This document shows, one piece after another, positions 9,032 through 17,582 of a DNA stretch of 64,000 nucleotides. The DNA is from a halophilic archaeon SHRA6. Its GTDB lineage: Archaea > Halobacteriota > Halobacteria > Halobacteriales > Haloferacaceae. The number at the start of each line of letters is the position of its first letter. Position 1 is the first letter of the stretch. The position numbers and the translations under genes are program-made. The stretch lies in NCBI GenBank assembly GCA_005239175.1, contig ML241294.1, positions 631,275 through 695,274 of the forward strand. The letters run 5' to 3'. The notes under the pieces were generated by a model, which was not told where the DNA came from, did no database searches, and saw only the letters and a program-made list of their open reading frames with translations.

Positions 9032-9931
9032 ATGGACCCCTCCGTCGTCGTCGATGAATCGGTGCTACGGTCGTACGATCGGTTCTCGCTTTTCAACTCG
9101 CCGTATCCGGCTCACGATCGCGGCTGCGGGATCGACCTCTATCCCGGATCGGACGTCGCGTTCTCACCGGTCGCCGGGACGGTCACTGAGACGCTGTCGG
9201 TCAGCTGTCCCGATCGCCCCTACGCCGTCGATCGCGACCATCTGATCGTCGTCGAGGTCGACCGCGGGGCGACGGCAACCGGCCTTCCCGAGGGATTCGT
9301 CGCGCGGATCCTCCACGTCGAGCCGTCCGTCGAAGCGGGTGACCGCGTCGAGATTGGTGACCGCCTCGGCACGCTCGTCCGATCGGGATTCTTCGGACAG
9401 TGGGTCGCAAATCACCTTCATCTCGACTTTCGCAGCGTGACCCAACATCCGCAGCGAGCGAGCGGCTCTGTGCCGATCGGTCTGCCAATCGATGTCGAGC
9501 CGATCGCGTGGGACGGCACCGGAACCGTCGTCGAAACCGGGGCAACACACGCACGACTGGACGCCCCATCGCACCCCAATCCCGGACAGTTCGCAGCGAT
9601 CGCCACAGAGGCGGGTGTGCCCATTGACGGCGGGCTCACACACTACGGCGGCGGTGGCGTCCTCTCGATCCCAACGGGCGCTGCGATCGATCGCCACCTT
9701 CGGCTGTTCGGCACCCCAATTGGGATTGCCTCGGGACGGACGGTTCGCTGGGACCCAGTCGACGTGTTCGCGAACGGCGAACGAATCACCGGCTTGTCGC
9801 TGTTTGCGGATCAAACCGGCGACTGGGGTGCGAAACTCGTGACGATCGACGCGGATCTCGCGGTTGGCGATCATGTTGCGGTGACGATCGAGCCGAGCGA
9901 GGACCCGATCCGCCTCGGTGGCCGCCGCTGA
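9032..9931 (+). CDS. M23-peptidase-like (duplicated hybrid motif) protein
   Basis: A 299-residue protein whose first 150 residues resemble the M23/duplicated-hybrid-motif barrel: a GIDLYPGSDVAFSPVAGTV segment (M23 proteins have HxGxD here) and NHLHLDFR (HxH element of M23). The first zinc-ligand histidine appears to be replaced, so peptidase activity is doubtful; haloarchaea lack murein, so a carbohydrate- or ligand-binding role is possible. The C-terminal half is beta-rich and unassigned. The ATG at 9032 is used because codons upstream run into the repeat region. Confidence 0.6.
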   Translation: MDPSVVVDESVLRSYDRFSLFNSPYPAHDRGCGIDLYPGSDVAFSPVAGTVTETLSVSCPDRPYAVDRDHLIVVEVDRGATATGLPEGFVARILHVEPSVEAGDRVEIGDRLGTLVRSGFFGQWVANHLHLDFRSVTQHPQRASGSVPIGLPIDVEPIAWDGTGTVVETGATHARLDAPSHPNPGQFAAIATEAGVPIDGGLTHYGGGGVLSIPTGAAIDRHLRLFGTPIGIASGRTVRWDPVDVFANGERITGLSLFADQTGDWGAKLVTIDADLAVGDHVAVTIEPSEDPIRLGGRR

Positions 9932-10003
9932 GCGCTCACACACCTCGTGTCGGTTGTCCACATGGGTCGCACAAGCGTTCTAACCCCCTGAGAACGGTGC
10001 TTC

Positions 10004-10017
10004 GGGGATATATCCCC
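10004..10017. promoter_or_regulatory. 14-bp perfect palindrome upstream of multicopper oxidase
   Basis: GGGGATATATCCCC, a perfect inverted repeat with an AT core, lies 18 bp before the ATG at 10036. Its core could serve as a TATA element or as an operator for a dimeric repressor; the sequence alone does not decide. Confidence 0.5.
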
Positions 10018-10035
10018 CCAGTGCCAGAGGAAGCT

Positions 10036-11235
10036 ATGGCAGATCGTTCCACAAGCGGACGGGCATCAAGACGACAATTCGTGAAGGCGACCGGCGTTGC
10101 CGGAATCCTTGGACTGGCGGGTTGTGTAGCACCAATACGCGAGCCGATCGCGACCAGCAACACAGACGGCAGCGAACAGACCTCGACCGACGGCGGCGAC
10201 GAGACTGAAGAGACCGAAGAGCCGAACGGGCCGGCGAACCCCGCCGAGACGGATTACCCGTACACTGGGCCGCCGACAATTGTCGATCTGAACGAACAGG
10301 GCGCAGAGACGACGATGCGGGTGATCCCGTCGCGACACACCCTCGTCAGCGAGGCCGCCGGTGGCCCGCTCGAACTCCCAGAAGTGTGGGCCTGGCAGGC
10401 CGACGACAACGATCCGAGCGTCCCGGGACCGATCCTTCGCGTCGAGGAGGGCACAGAGTTCGACGTCCACCTCGAAAACACTGAGGACGTCCGGCCACAC
10501 ACCTTCCACGTCCACGCGCTCAAGAAAGACTGGATGGACGACGGCGCGCCAGCGAGCACCGGCATTCAGGTTGGAGCAGGCGAGTCCCACACCTACGGGT
10601 TGACCGCAAACGTCCCCGGGACCCACCTGTATCACTGTCACTACCAGACGCAGAACCACCTCGATCTGGGGATGTACGGGATCGTCCGCGTCGACCCGGT
10701 CGACTACGAACCGCCGGATAAGGAGTTCTTCATGACGGTCAAAGAGTGGGATTCGCGGCTCTCCAACAAGTTCGCCGGTGGCAACACGGAGTATAGCCAC
10801 CGCGATCGCCGTCCCGACGTCTTCACGATCAACGGCCGGAGCGCGCCGTACACCTTCCACCCTGAGGAGGGATCACCGTTCGTCGTCAAGGAGGGCGATC
10901 GCGTCCGCATCCACGTGACGAACAACGGCTACGAATCGCACTCGATCCACCTGCACAACCACCGCTTCGAGGTCGTCGAAAAAGACGGCGGCGTCATTCC
11001 CCCGGCGGCACGCCACGAGGAGGACGTGACCTCGCTCGCACCCGCAGAGCGCAAGACGATCGAGTTCACCGCCGATGCCGACCCCGGCATCTACCTGGTC
11101 CACTGTCACAAGGTCCACCACGTGATGAACGGCGAGAACTACCCCGGCGGGATGTTGACTGCGATCGTCTACGAGAGCGCGATGGATACCCCGCAGTTCG
11201 CAGACGCGATGGACAAAGCCGGCTACGAAGGCTGA
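10036..11235 (+). CDS. Tat-exported multicopper oxidase / cupredoxin-domain lipoprotein
   Basis: A 399-residue copper enzyme. The N-terminus has a Tat signal (ASRRQFVKATGVAGILGLAG) ending in a lipobox Cys, so the protein is exported folded and probably lipid-anchored. Copper-binding clusters are present: HTFHVH (155-160), HLYHCHYQTQNH with a following GM (200-202 region), HSIHLHNH, and HCHKVHH (356-358) with a following GM. This is the pattern of multicopper oxidases and related multi-cupredoxin enzymes, with mononuclear and possible trinuclear sites. The substrate is unknown. The ATG at 10036 follows an agagga ribosome-binding-like motif. Confidence 0.85.
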   Translation: MADRSTSGRASRRQFVKATGVAGILGLAGCVAPIREPIATSNTDGSEQTSTDGGDETEETEEPNGPANPAETDYPYTGPPTIVDLNEQGAETTMRVIPSRHTLVSEAAGGPLELPEVWAWQADDNDPSVPGPILRVEEGTEFDVHLENTEDVRPHTFHVHALKKDWMDDGAPASTGIQVGAGESHTYGLTANVPGTHLYHCHYQTQNHLDLGMYGIVRVDPVDYEPPDKEFFMTVKEWDSRLSNKFAGGNTEYSHRDRRPDVFTINGRSAPYTFHPEEGSPFVVKEGDRVRIHVTNNGYESHSIHLHNHRFEVVEKDGGVIPPAARHEEDVTSLAPAERKTIEFTADADPGIYLVHCHKVHHVMNGENYPGGMLTAIVYESAMDTPQFADAMDKAGYEG

Positions 11236-11334
11236 GACGGCTATTACCGGCTAAGCCGGATTTTCATTAGGATTTTTTCCGAGTCACGCAAAATAGGTCG
11301 ATACATCTAATACACTAACGACACAAAAATACAT

Positions 11335-11694
11335 ATGCCCATCGACATCAAGACGTTCGAATCCGCCTCTGAAGATCGTCTCCAGAACGGCGGAGAGACG
11401 AATGCCGACCGTGTGATGCGGTTCCTCGCCACCCATTCCGACCAGGCGTTCACCCAGAGCGAGATTCGGGACGCAACCGATGTGAAAGCCGGTAGCATTA
11501 GCGTCGTCCTCTCACGTCTCGAAGACCGCGGACTCGTTCGCCACAAAGGCAACTACTGGGCGCTCGGTGAGGCCGACGAGGTGGCCTCCTACGCGAGTAT
11601 GGTCGAGAGCACACGCGCCGCAAACGATCGCTTCGGTGAGGAGGACATGGACGAGTGGTTGGAGTACGCCGTCGACGACGAGGAGACCAAATGA
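11335..11694 (+). CDS. Winged-helix antitoxin-like regulator
   Basis: A 119-residue protein with a winged-helix domain: QAFTQSEIRDATDVKAGSIS is the helix-turn-helix and VLSRLEDRGLVRHKGNYWAL the wing, followed by an acidic C-terminal tail. Its stop overlaps the next gene's start (ATGA), which encodes a MazF/PemK-like protein, so it is proposed as the antitoxin and autorepressor. The upstream region (acgacacaaaaatacat) is AT-rich and likely the promoter. Confidence 0.75.
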   Translation: MPIDIKTFESASEDRLQNGGETNADRVMRFLATHSDQAFTQSEIRDATDVKAGSISVVLSRLEDRGLVRHKGNYWALGEADEVASYASMVESTRAANDRFGEEDMDEWLEYAVDDEETK

Positions 11695-12026
11695 GCTACC
11701 AGCGAGGCGATGTCGTTTGGGGGCCCGATCCGTTCAAGTCAGGTGAAAATCCGCGGCCATGGCTAATTCTCAACAACGACAGCCATCCGTTTGGCAACGA
11801 AGAGTACATGACAGTTACACTGACGACAACGCCCCATGACGAGGGAATCCCGCTTACCGACACCGACTGGGTCGAAGGCGGAATGCCGCGGCAAAGCTAT
11901 GCCTCGCCGTGGGCGATAGCGTCGCCGAAGCATGCCGCGATTGTCCGGCGGCAGGGTCGCCTGAAAGAGTCGTTCGTCCGGACCGTTGTCGACGCTCTCG
12001 GGACCTATCTCGAACCATCGCGGTGA
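11691..12026 (+). CDS. MazF/PemK-like toxin
   Basis: A 111-residue single-domain protein beginning MSYQRGDVVWGPDPFKSGEN, then RPWLILNN, the characteristic start of the PemK/MazF SH3-like barrel (RGDVV...RPWLV). Such toxins are ribosome-dependent or independent mRNA endoribonucleases. The four-base ATGA overlap with the winged-helix gene implies translational coupling and a type II toxin-antitoxin pair. The proposed antitoxin is a winged helix rather than the usual AbrB or RHH type. Confidence 0.78.
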   Translation: MSYQRGDVVWGPDPFKSGENPRPWLILNNDSHPFGNEEYMTVTLTTTPHDEGIPLTDTDWVEGGMPRQSYASPWAIASPKHAAIVRRQGRLKESFVRTVVDALGTYLEPSR

Positions 12027-12106
12027 CCGATCGTGCGTCCATATGTGACGTTCACACACCGATCGAAACCGGCGCGCACAAGTTCGCCTATCACAACCGG
12101 GAGTAC

Positions 12107-12571
12107 ATGAGCGAGGAATCAGACAGTGGTGGATCGATCGACGAGGCGTTCGTCGAGGAGCTTTGTCACGCAATCGAAGAGCAACACGGCTACCTGTCGT
12201 GGCTCGATACGACGATCGAAGCGGTGGAGCCGGGGCGGATCGTCATGTCGATTCCGTTCGACGAGAAGCTAACCAACACGACAATGCCGACGACGGTCCA
12301 CGGTGGGGTTGCGGCGACGCTCATCGACACCGCTGGCGGCCTTGCGCTACGAACGACGTTCGATGAGCCCTCGATGGGTGGGGTTGCGACAGTGAACCTC
12401 AACGTGAACTACCTGCGTCGGGCTGACGGCGATCTGCGGGCGATCGGCGAAGTGGTCCGCTCGGGCAGTTCGATCGGCGTGTCAGAGATGCGCGTCGAAA
12501 GCCCGACCCCGGAGGGCGGCACCAAGACGGTCGTCGTCGGACAGGGCTCCTATCGGTTATTCAGAGAGTAA
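12107..12571 (+). CDS. PaaI-family hotdog-fold thioesterase
   Basis: A 154-residue hotdog-fold acyl-CoA thioesterase. The motif TTVHGGVAATLIDTAGGLAL carries the HGG and acidic catalytic elements of the PaaI/YbgC-type family, and VATVNLNVNYLRRADGD forms the central strand. It is expected to hydrolyse acyl- or aryl-CoA thioesters in the cytoplasm. The ATG at 12107 is chosen because the region upstream overlaps the toxin gene in another frame. Confidence 0.85.
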   Translation: MSEESDSGGSIDEAFVEELCHAIEEQHGYLSWLDTTIEAVEPGRIVMSIPFDEKLTNTTMPTTVHGGVAATLIDTAGGLALRTTFDEPSMGGVATVNLNVNYLRRADGDLRAIGEVVRSGSSIGVSEMRVESPTPEGGTKTVVVGQGSYRLFRE

Positions 12572-12668
12572 GACGCGTTCATTTCGGTGAAAAACAGGCT
12601 TGCACGGATCGTCGCGAGTCGAATCGCTTTCGACGTGCTTTTTATCGCCCGTCGAGTGAGAGTTCGTA

Positions 12669-13076
12669 ATGGCAGAATTCAAAGTCGTCGTCGCCGACCC
12701 CGAGACCGGCGAGACGTTCCAATTCGAAGTCGACGGACAGGACGCAAACCGATTCCTCGGCCGCGACCTCGGCGACGAGGTCGACGGCAACGCCGTCGGT
12801 CTCGACGGATTCACACTCGAATTGACGGGCGGCTCCGATGAAACCGGTCGTCCGCTGCGAGCGGACGTCCCCGGCTCGAGCCTGAAAGAACTCCTCCTCG
12901 AAGGCGGTGTCGGCTACAAGCCAACCCGCGACGGCGAGCGCAAGCGCGTCACCGTCCGCGGCCGAGAGATCAGCGACGCGGTCGCACAGATCAACGCCAC
13001 CGTCGTCGACGGCGACGGCTCAGTCGCTGACGCGCTCGGCGAGGGCGACGAGGACGAGGACGCAGACGACGAATAA
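12669..13076 (+). CDS. rps6e: Small ribosomal subunit protein eS6
   Basis: The archaeal/eukaryal-type S6e protein, 135 residues: [20 protein letters not shown] at the start and [20 protein letters not shown] with [18 protein letters not shown] later are diagnostic. The C-terminus is a very acidic tail, as expected for a haloarchaeon. It is transcribed alone from a GC-poor leader (cgtgctttttatcgcccg). Confidence 0.95.
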   Translation: MAEFKVVVADPETGETFQFEVDGQDANRFLGRDLGDEVDGNAVGLDGFTLELTGGSDETGRPLRADVPGSSLKELLLEGGVGYKPTRDGERKRVTVRGREISDAVAQINATVVDGDGSVADALGEGDEDEDADDE

Positions 13077-13116
13077 CGAAGCGAACGGCCCTCCGCACGG
13101 CTAGTACTCCAACTCC

Positions 13117-13551
13117 ATGGCAACCAGAGTGACGAGCGACGACCTCGAGACACACAGAGCAGAGATCGCCCGGCTTGGCAGCACCCGCACCCGCTGTCTT
13201 CGACTACCTGACGCGCTCGATGATGAACTCTCGGACGGCGATTTTATCCGGCTTGTGATCGATCGATCCGAGCGACATGCACGTGTTGAGACAGACGCGC
13301 GCGGGCGCTTGCTCCGCGGCGCGTTCGCGTTCAAACGGGAAGCAAGAGCCGGCCGTGGCGACGAGAACTACCTCGCCAAGTGGCTCGCTGCGCTCGATCG
13401 CGAAGTCGGCGATGGGGTCGATCTCGATGCGGTCATTCCCGGAGAGCTGTATGGCCTCCGGCGGCCGGGTGATAGAGCGGTGTACGACGCGGTGTCGGGC
13501 CCGACGGATTCGCTTTCGTCGATCGCAGAGCGTCTTGACGGCGACAGATAA
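13117..13551 (+). CDS. Conserved haloarchaeal protein
   Basis: A 144-residue charged soluble protein beginning MATRVTSDDLETHRAEIARL. It contains an N-terminal strand region (RTRCLRLPDALDDELSDGDF, then IRLVIDRSERHARVETD) followed by helices. I do not recognise the family and see no catalytic motif. It follows rps6e by 40 bp on the same strand and may be co-transcribed with it. Confidence 0.65.
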   Translation: MATRVTSDDLETHRAEIARLGSTRTRCLRLPDALDDELSDGDFIRLVIDRSERHARVETDARGRLLRGAFAFKREARAGRGDENYLAKWLAALDREVGDGVDLDAVIPGELYGLRRPGDRAVYDAVSGPTDSLSSIAERLDGDR

Positions 13552-13638
13552 TCGTCTCTTGATCGGGTTCTCTCCACTCGTCGATCCTCCCCAATCGAAA
13601 TTGCGAGCGCATTTACCCCTGGCAGAGCTATCGCGGGT

Positions 13639-14073
13639 ATGAGCGAGCTTTCGGCGTACCTGGCCGGCGATCGCCTCGACGACGTGGCGATTTTTGTCAG
13701 CAACGCGTTCATGAATCAAAACGCGGTGATCGCGAACCACGGCGAAGATGTCGATGGCGGCGTCGTGCTCGTCGTCGACGGCGAGGAGGGTCGCGCCGCG
13801 TTCTCACAGGGCACCGGGATCGATCCCATGGAATTCGCAGGCGCGGCAATGGGCACCGAGGGAGAGATCGCCCCCGATCTTGCCGGCGGCGTCTGTCCCG
13901 ACAGTGACGGCGAGGCCGACGAAGCCCACGAGATCGAATTCGTCTTTTCGTTCGCCGAAGCGCAGAACTCCGGCGTTGGCGGCATGTACGCCGATGGTGA
14001 CGTTATTCATGCGTACGCCCACTGTACGTGTGGCGTGAATTTCAGTCACAAGTGGGTTGCCGGCGATCGCTGA
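13639..14073 (+). CDS. DUF5807-like haloarchaeal protein
   Basis: A 144-residue acidic protein beginning MSELSAYLAGDRLDDVAIFV. It contains AAFSQGTGIDPMEFAGAAMG and ends with paired cysteines in AYAHCTCGVNFSHKWVAGDR, which could bind a metal. It resembles a haloarchaea-restricted family of unknown function (DUF5807-like). Its last 35 bp are duplicated about 90 bp downstream. Confidence 0.65.
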   Translation: MSELSAYLAGDRLDDVAIFVSNAFMNQNAVIANHGEDVDGGVVLVVDGEEGRAAFSQGTGIDPMEFAGAAMGTEGEIAPDLAGGVCPDSDGEADEAHEIEFVFSFAEAQNSGVGGMYADGDVIHAYAHCTCGVNFSHKWVAGDR

Positions 14074-14166
14074 CCGGCGATCGCTGAGGATATGTAACGC
14101 AACTGTGGATTGCCGGCGATCGCTGACGAGATTTCAGTCACAAATGGGTCGCGGGCGATCGCTAAC
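14040..14166. repeat. Imperfect duplication of the DUF5807-like gene 3' end
   Basis: The end of the preceding gene (14040-14074, tttcagtcacaagtgggttg and following ccggcgatcgctgac) recurs with a few changes at 14132-14166. The core ttgccggcgatcgctgac also recurs at 14110-14127, and ccggcgatcgctgag lies at 14074-14088. All copies contain GCGATCGC. This looks like local slippage or segmental duplication; the extra copies are not in a long reading frame. Confidence 0.85.
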
Positions 14167-14213
14167 GACGGGCGATCATCCCGAATACGTCCAATAGGAC
14201 GATCGTTTCTGCG

Positions 14214-15449
14214 CTACTCCTCAGCGACGCTTCCGTCCGCAACGCGATCAAACGCAGCCAGGATCACGCGCTTTGCAGCCGCGCCTTCGGTCGTCCAGTG
14301 GTGGGCGTAATCGAGCATGTCGTCGTAGATATCCGGCTTGCAGCCGGCGGCTTTCGGGTGGCCGCCGCCGTTGACCTGTCGGGCGACGAGGTGACTCTGT
14401 TCGAACCTGTCGCTGCCACGGATGCTCGCGCTGCCGGAGGGTTTGACGATCACCGCGGCATCCGTCCCTGCCTCTCGGAGCGCGTCAGCGACCTCGTTTT
14501 GGGAACACCGACCGTAGGTCACGCCAACGGTCCAGGGGCCGACATCGACGTGCTCGGCCCGATCGATCGCCGCCTCGATCAGCCGCTGTTTTTCCACGCG
14601 GCGATGTTCGACGTAGTCGACAACTGGTTCGGGTAACGACGCGCCGTATGCGCCAACGATCGCGGTGTACTCCTCAGCGCCCGACCAGTAGGCGTAGTCG
14701 GCAAGGTCCGCGCTCCGTTCATCCTCGTTGAGCCACAGGTCGTGATCTCGGGTCACGGCCGCAAGCTCCTCGAATCGATCCGGGAAGGCATAGTCGATCG
14801 ATCGCAGCGCGACATCTGTGCTACACTCTTCGTCAGACTCGCCGATCACGAGTTCGACGCCAGCGTCTCGGACCGCGGCTTCGACATCGTCGCTCCACTG
14901 GTGATGGTCGTACCATGCGATCCGATCGCAGCGTTCCGAAAGCACCGTCATTGGCTCGGCGATCCGATCGTACGAGTCCGGACAGAGGTCACAGACGAAC
15001 AGGTCGATCCCCGGTTCGCCGTAGGCGGCGACCCGTTCGAGTGCGGTATCGAGCGAATGCGGACTGGCGGCCAGCAGTGCAACGGGCGACTCGTTCTCAG
15101 TTGGTTTTGCGGTCTCCTCGTCGGCTGTGTCGCCGTCGTCTACGGACGCGGGCACGGACGCAGCTTCGTCGTCGGAATCGCCGTCTTCAGCCAGTCTGGC
15201 GTCGACTTTCTCGACGAACGGGCCAGGATCGAGTGCAGCGTCGTACGCCTCGCGAACGAGCGCGACACAGCCGAGTCCGTCAGCGTCCGAGTCGGTGACG
15301 ACGACGGTGGTGGCCCCTTCAATCGCTGCCTGCGCCTTAGCTTCCGCACGTTCCTCGTCGAGCGAGTCGGGATAGAAAAAACCCGCCCCAGGGATGAGCG
15401 ATCGTCGCCGCAATGAGAGCCGATTTGTGTCGAAAAACTCGTCGTCCAT
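14214..15449 (-). CDS. DHH-family phosphoesterase
   Basis: A 411-residue cytoplasmic phosphoesterase. The DHH domain shows VVVTDSDADGLG and WYDHHQW; the DHHA1 domain ends with ARQVNGGGHPKAAGC. An acidic low-complexity insertion near residues 88-115 separates N-terminal strands. Family members include RecJ-like exonucleases and nano-RNases that hydrolyse oligonucleotides or cyclic dinucleotides; the substrate cannot be fixed. The ATG at 15449 gives MDDEFFDTNRLSLRRRSLIP. Confidence 0.85.
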   Translation of the reverse strand: MDDEFFDTNRLSLRRRSLIPGAGFFYPDSLDEERAEAKAQAAIEGATTVVVTDSDADGLGCVALVREAYDAALDPGPFVEKVDARLAEDGDSDDEAASVPASVDDGDTADEETAKPTENESPVALLAASPHSLDTALERVAAYGEPGIDLFVCDLCPDSYDRIAEPMTVLSERCDRIAWYDHHQWSDDVEAAVRDAGVELVIGESDEECSTDVALRSIDYAFPDRFEELAAVTRDHDLWLNEDERSADLADYAYWSGAEEYTAIVGAYGASLPEPVVDYVEHRRVEKQRLIEAAIDRAEHVDVGPWTVGVTYGRCSQNEVADALREAGTDAAVIVKPSGSASIRGSDRFEQSHLVARQVNGGGHPKAAGCKPDIYDDMLDYAHHWTTEGAAAKRVILAAFDRVADGSVAEE

Positions 15450-15525
15450 ATCGGACGGAGGAAACAGAGCCCTAAAAGCCCGCGTGTTCCTGCGTGCTCG
15501 TCTGCTGGACTGGCTTCGTGGTGTG

Positions 15526-15960
15526 TTACCGTTCTGCCTCTGAGAGCTGCCTGACAGTCAATACCGGTACTGGGCAGGTGCGGACGACACGCTCGGCGAC
15601 GCTGCCGATCAAAAATCGGTTTTCGCCGTGGCGGCCGCGAGTGCCGGTCGCAACCACGTCGATGTCGTTTTCACGTGCGTAGGCAGTGATCTCCGCGGCT
15701 GGTCGTCCCTCCCGTACCGCAGTGGTCACTCGCTCGCCAGCCCGCTCGCTGACTGATTCGAGTGCCTCGGCGGCCTGTGTCGACAGCGCCTCGCGGAGGT
15801 CTTCTCTGACTGCGTCTGGGGAAGATTCGACCTCACCGGCGTCGACGATCGACAGGGCGTGGACCTCCGCGTCGAACCGCTCGGCGAGGTCGAGCGCCAC
15901 GTCGACCGCTCGGCTCACGCTGTCGGACCCATCTGTAGCGATCGCGATCCGTTCAAACAT
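15526..15960 (-). CDS. Universal stress protein (UspA family)
   Basis: A 144-residue UspA-fold protein beginning MFERIAIATDGSDSVSRAVD and containing the nucleotide-binding GTRGRHGENRFLIGSVAERV (G-2x-G-9x-G-S/T pattern) and VLTVRQ at the end. It probably binds ATP and acts in stress adaptation. An in-frame TTG two codons earlier is a less likely start. It is divergent from the next Usp gene across about 125 bp. Confidence 0.9.
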   Translation of the reverse strand: MFERIAIATDGSDSVSRAVDVALDLAERFDAEVHALSIVDAGEVESSPDAVREDLREALSTQAAEALESVSERAGERVTTAVREGRPAAEITAYARENDIDVVATGTRGRHGENRFLIGSVAERVVRTCPVPVLTVRQLSEAER

Positions 15961-16085
15961 GGCCAACGGTTCGATGCCAGCCAGTATAAAACCTCAACAC
16001 ATGACCGTGACAATTGTTCGCACAAATCAACAACACGGGCGAACGGAGGGGAGCGCTTTTGAGGGTTCCCGTTCGAGAGTCTCGC

Positions 16086-16535
16086 ATGGCCGATCTCGAT
16101 ATCGAACTCGTGTTGGTTCCGGTCGACGGAAGCGACGAGTCCCAGAGTGCCGTCGAGTACGCCGCGGCAATCGCCGACGCGTACGACGCGTCGGTTCACG
16201 CGGTGTACGTTCTCGGCGAAGAGATCGTCCGCGGGCTCGAAAACGGCGCGGTCGATGAGGCGACAATCGCCGACGATACGCGGTCGTTTACGACCGACAT
16301 TGGATCGATCGCCGCCACCGCTGGTGTCGAGTTGACGACGTCGATCGCGTACGGGTTCTCGACACGGATCAAGACGGTCCACCCGGGGAGCGTCGTCCTC
16401 GACACCGCCGATGACATCGACGCAGATTTCATCGTGGTCCCGCGAGAGCCACGGAACGACGACGCCAGCGACGTGTTGGAAAAAGCCGCCGAGTACGTCT
16501 TGTTGTACGCGAGCCAGCCAGTACTGTCGGTTTGA
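16086..16535 (+). CDS. Universal stress protein (UspA family), divergent member
   Basis: A 149-residue UspA-like protein: IELVLVPVDGSDESQSAVEY at the N-terminus and AEYVLLYASQPVLSV at the end. The glycine-rich ATP loop is replaced by VVPREPRNDDASDVLEKAAE, so nucleotide binding is uncertain. It is transcribed divergently from the upstream Usp gene. Confidence 0.82.
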   Translation: MADLDIELVLVPVDGSDESQSAVEYAAAIADAYDASVHAVYVLGEEIVRGLENGAVDEATIADDTRSFTTDIGSIAATAGVELTTSIAYGFSTRIKTVHPGSVVLDTADDIDADFIVVPREPRNDDASDVLEKAAEYVLLYASQPVLSV

Positions 16536-16565
16536 GCGATCGAAAAAGGCAGTTCTCCGTGGCGG

Positions 16566-17120
16566 TTACTCGCTGTCGTCGTCAGATTCGGGAGCCAGCC
16601 GGATCGCCATCTCCAGTTCGAAGCTTTCGGCGTTGCTTGTTTCGAAGCCGACCTTCTTGTACAGCCCAACCGCCGGTCGATTCCACCGTTCGACGGTAAG
16701 CCAGACCTTTTCGATGTCATTTTCGACGCCGTAACCCAACAACGCCTCGATCAGGTGTGTTCCGATCCCAGCCTCTTGATACGCCTGCAGCACGAATATT
16801 GCGAGCTCGTACGCGTCGCCGTCAGGGACGAGCGTCGCGTGGCCAGCGGCGGTATCGCCGTCCCACGCGATAATATTGAGACAGTCGTCCGCAAGGATCG
16901 TCTCAAGCCACCGTCGGATCTGTGACTCTTGTCCGGGCGGAATTCCCTGTGCGCGGTCGGCCGGGTCGAACGCAGTATACATGTCGACGAGCGACTCGCG
17001 GGCCGACTCCGAGCCGTCGTACGCTCGAATCGTGATCGTTCGACCCGATCGATCCTCGAACGAGACCGGTGGCGGTTCGAAATCAGCAGTCACTTCCGCA
17101 GGGTAGCGTCGATCGGTCAT
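16566..17120 (-). CDS. GNAT-family N-acetyltransferase
   Basis: A 184-residue acetyltransferase. The acetyl-CoA pyrophosphate loop is visible as VLQAYQEAGIGTHLIEALLG (Q/RxxGxG/A), followed by WLTVERWNRPAVGLYKKVGF, the usual C-terminal GNAT strand. The substrate is unknown. The start overlaps the stop of the upstream Usp gene (ATGA), so both are probably co-translated. Such Usp-GNAT neighbours are common in archaea. Confidence 0.88.
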   Translation of the reverse strand: MTDRRYPAEVTADFEPPPVSFEDRSGRTITIRAYDGSESARESLVDMYTAFDPADRAQGIPPGQESQIRRWLETILADDCLNIIAWDGDTAAGHATLVPDGDAYELAIFVLQAYQEAGIGTHLIEALLGYGVENDIEKVWLTVERWNRPAVGLYKKVGFETSNAESFELEMAIRLAPESDDDSE

Positions 17121-17485
17121 CGGACCAGTGTCACCGTCGTGTGCGAGTTCAGGAGCACGAACTCAGCGATCTGTCCCAGTTGAATCTTCCCCATCGGACT
17201 CCGCTGGCCGCCGCCGATCACAATCTTCTCATAGTCCTCTGACTCGGCGATATCCACGAGACTGCTGCCGGGATCGCCCTCGATGTGACGGATTGTGGCA
17301 TCGACCGCATGTTCAGAAAGGTATTCACGAACCTGTGATTCGATCTCGTCGGGCGTCCGATCCGCGTTCGGATTCTGGAGAATCCCGATAGTCAGGTCAT
17401 CACCCGCCGACTCAGCTCGATCGACTGTTTTTTTCAGCGCGCGAATGGAGTCCTCGCTCCCGCCAATCCCGAGAAGCACTTTCAT
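17117..17485 (-). CDS. Universal stress protein (UspA family), short
   Basis: A 122-residue UspA protein: MKVLLGIGGSEDSIRALKKT at the start, then IVIGGGQRSPMGKIQLGQIA and EFVLLNSHTTVTLVR, which keep the glycine-rich loop and final strand. The ATG at 17485 is preferred; the frame upstream overlaps the divergent gene at 17583. Its stop overlaps the GNAT gene start by four bases. Confidence 0.88.
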   Translation of the reverse strand: MKVLLGIGGSEDSIRALKKTVDRAESAGDDLTIGILQNPNADRTPDEIESQVREYLSEHAVDATIRHIEGDPGSSLVDIAESEDYEKIVIGGGQRSPMGKIQLGQIAEFVLLNSHTTVTLVR

Positions 17486-17582
17486 GTCCGAACCTGTTCT
17501 CGGATGAGCTAAAAAGGTTGCCTGTCGGTGGGAACAGCGATCCACGACAACGCTTTTGCGTCGGGCAATCCCAGTCCGGACC

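Noticed and set aside
10066-10860. Long minus-strand frame opposite the multicopper oxidase
   Set aside because: Shadow of the real gene in GC-rich DNA; the plus-strand protein has clear copper motifs.
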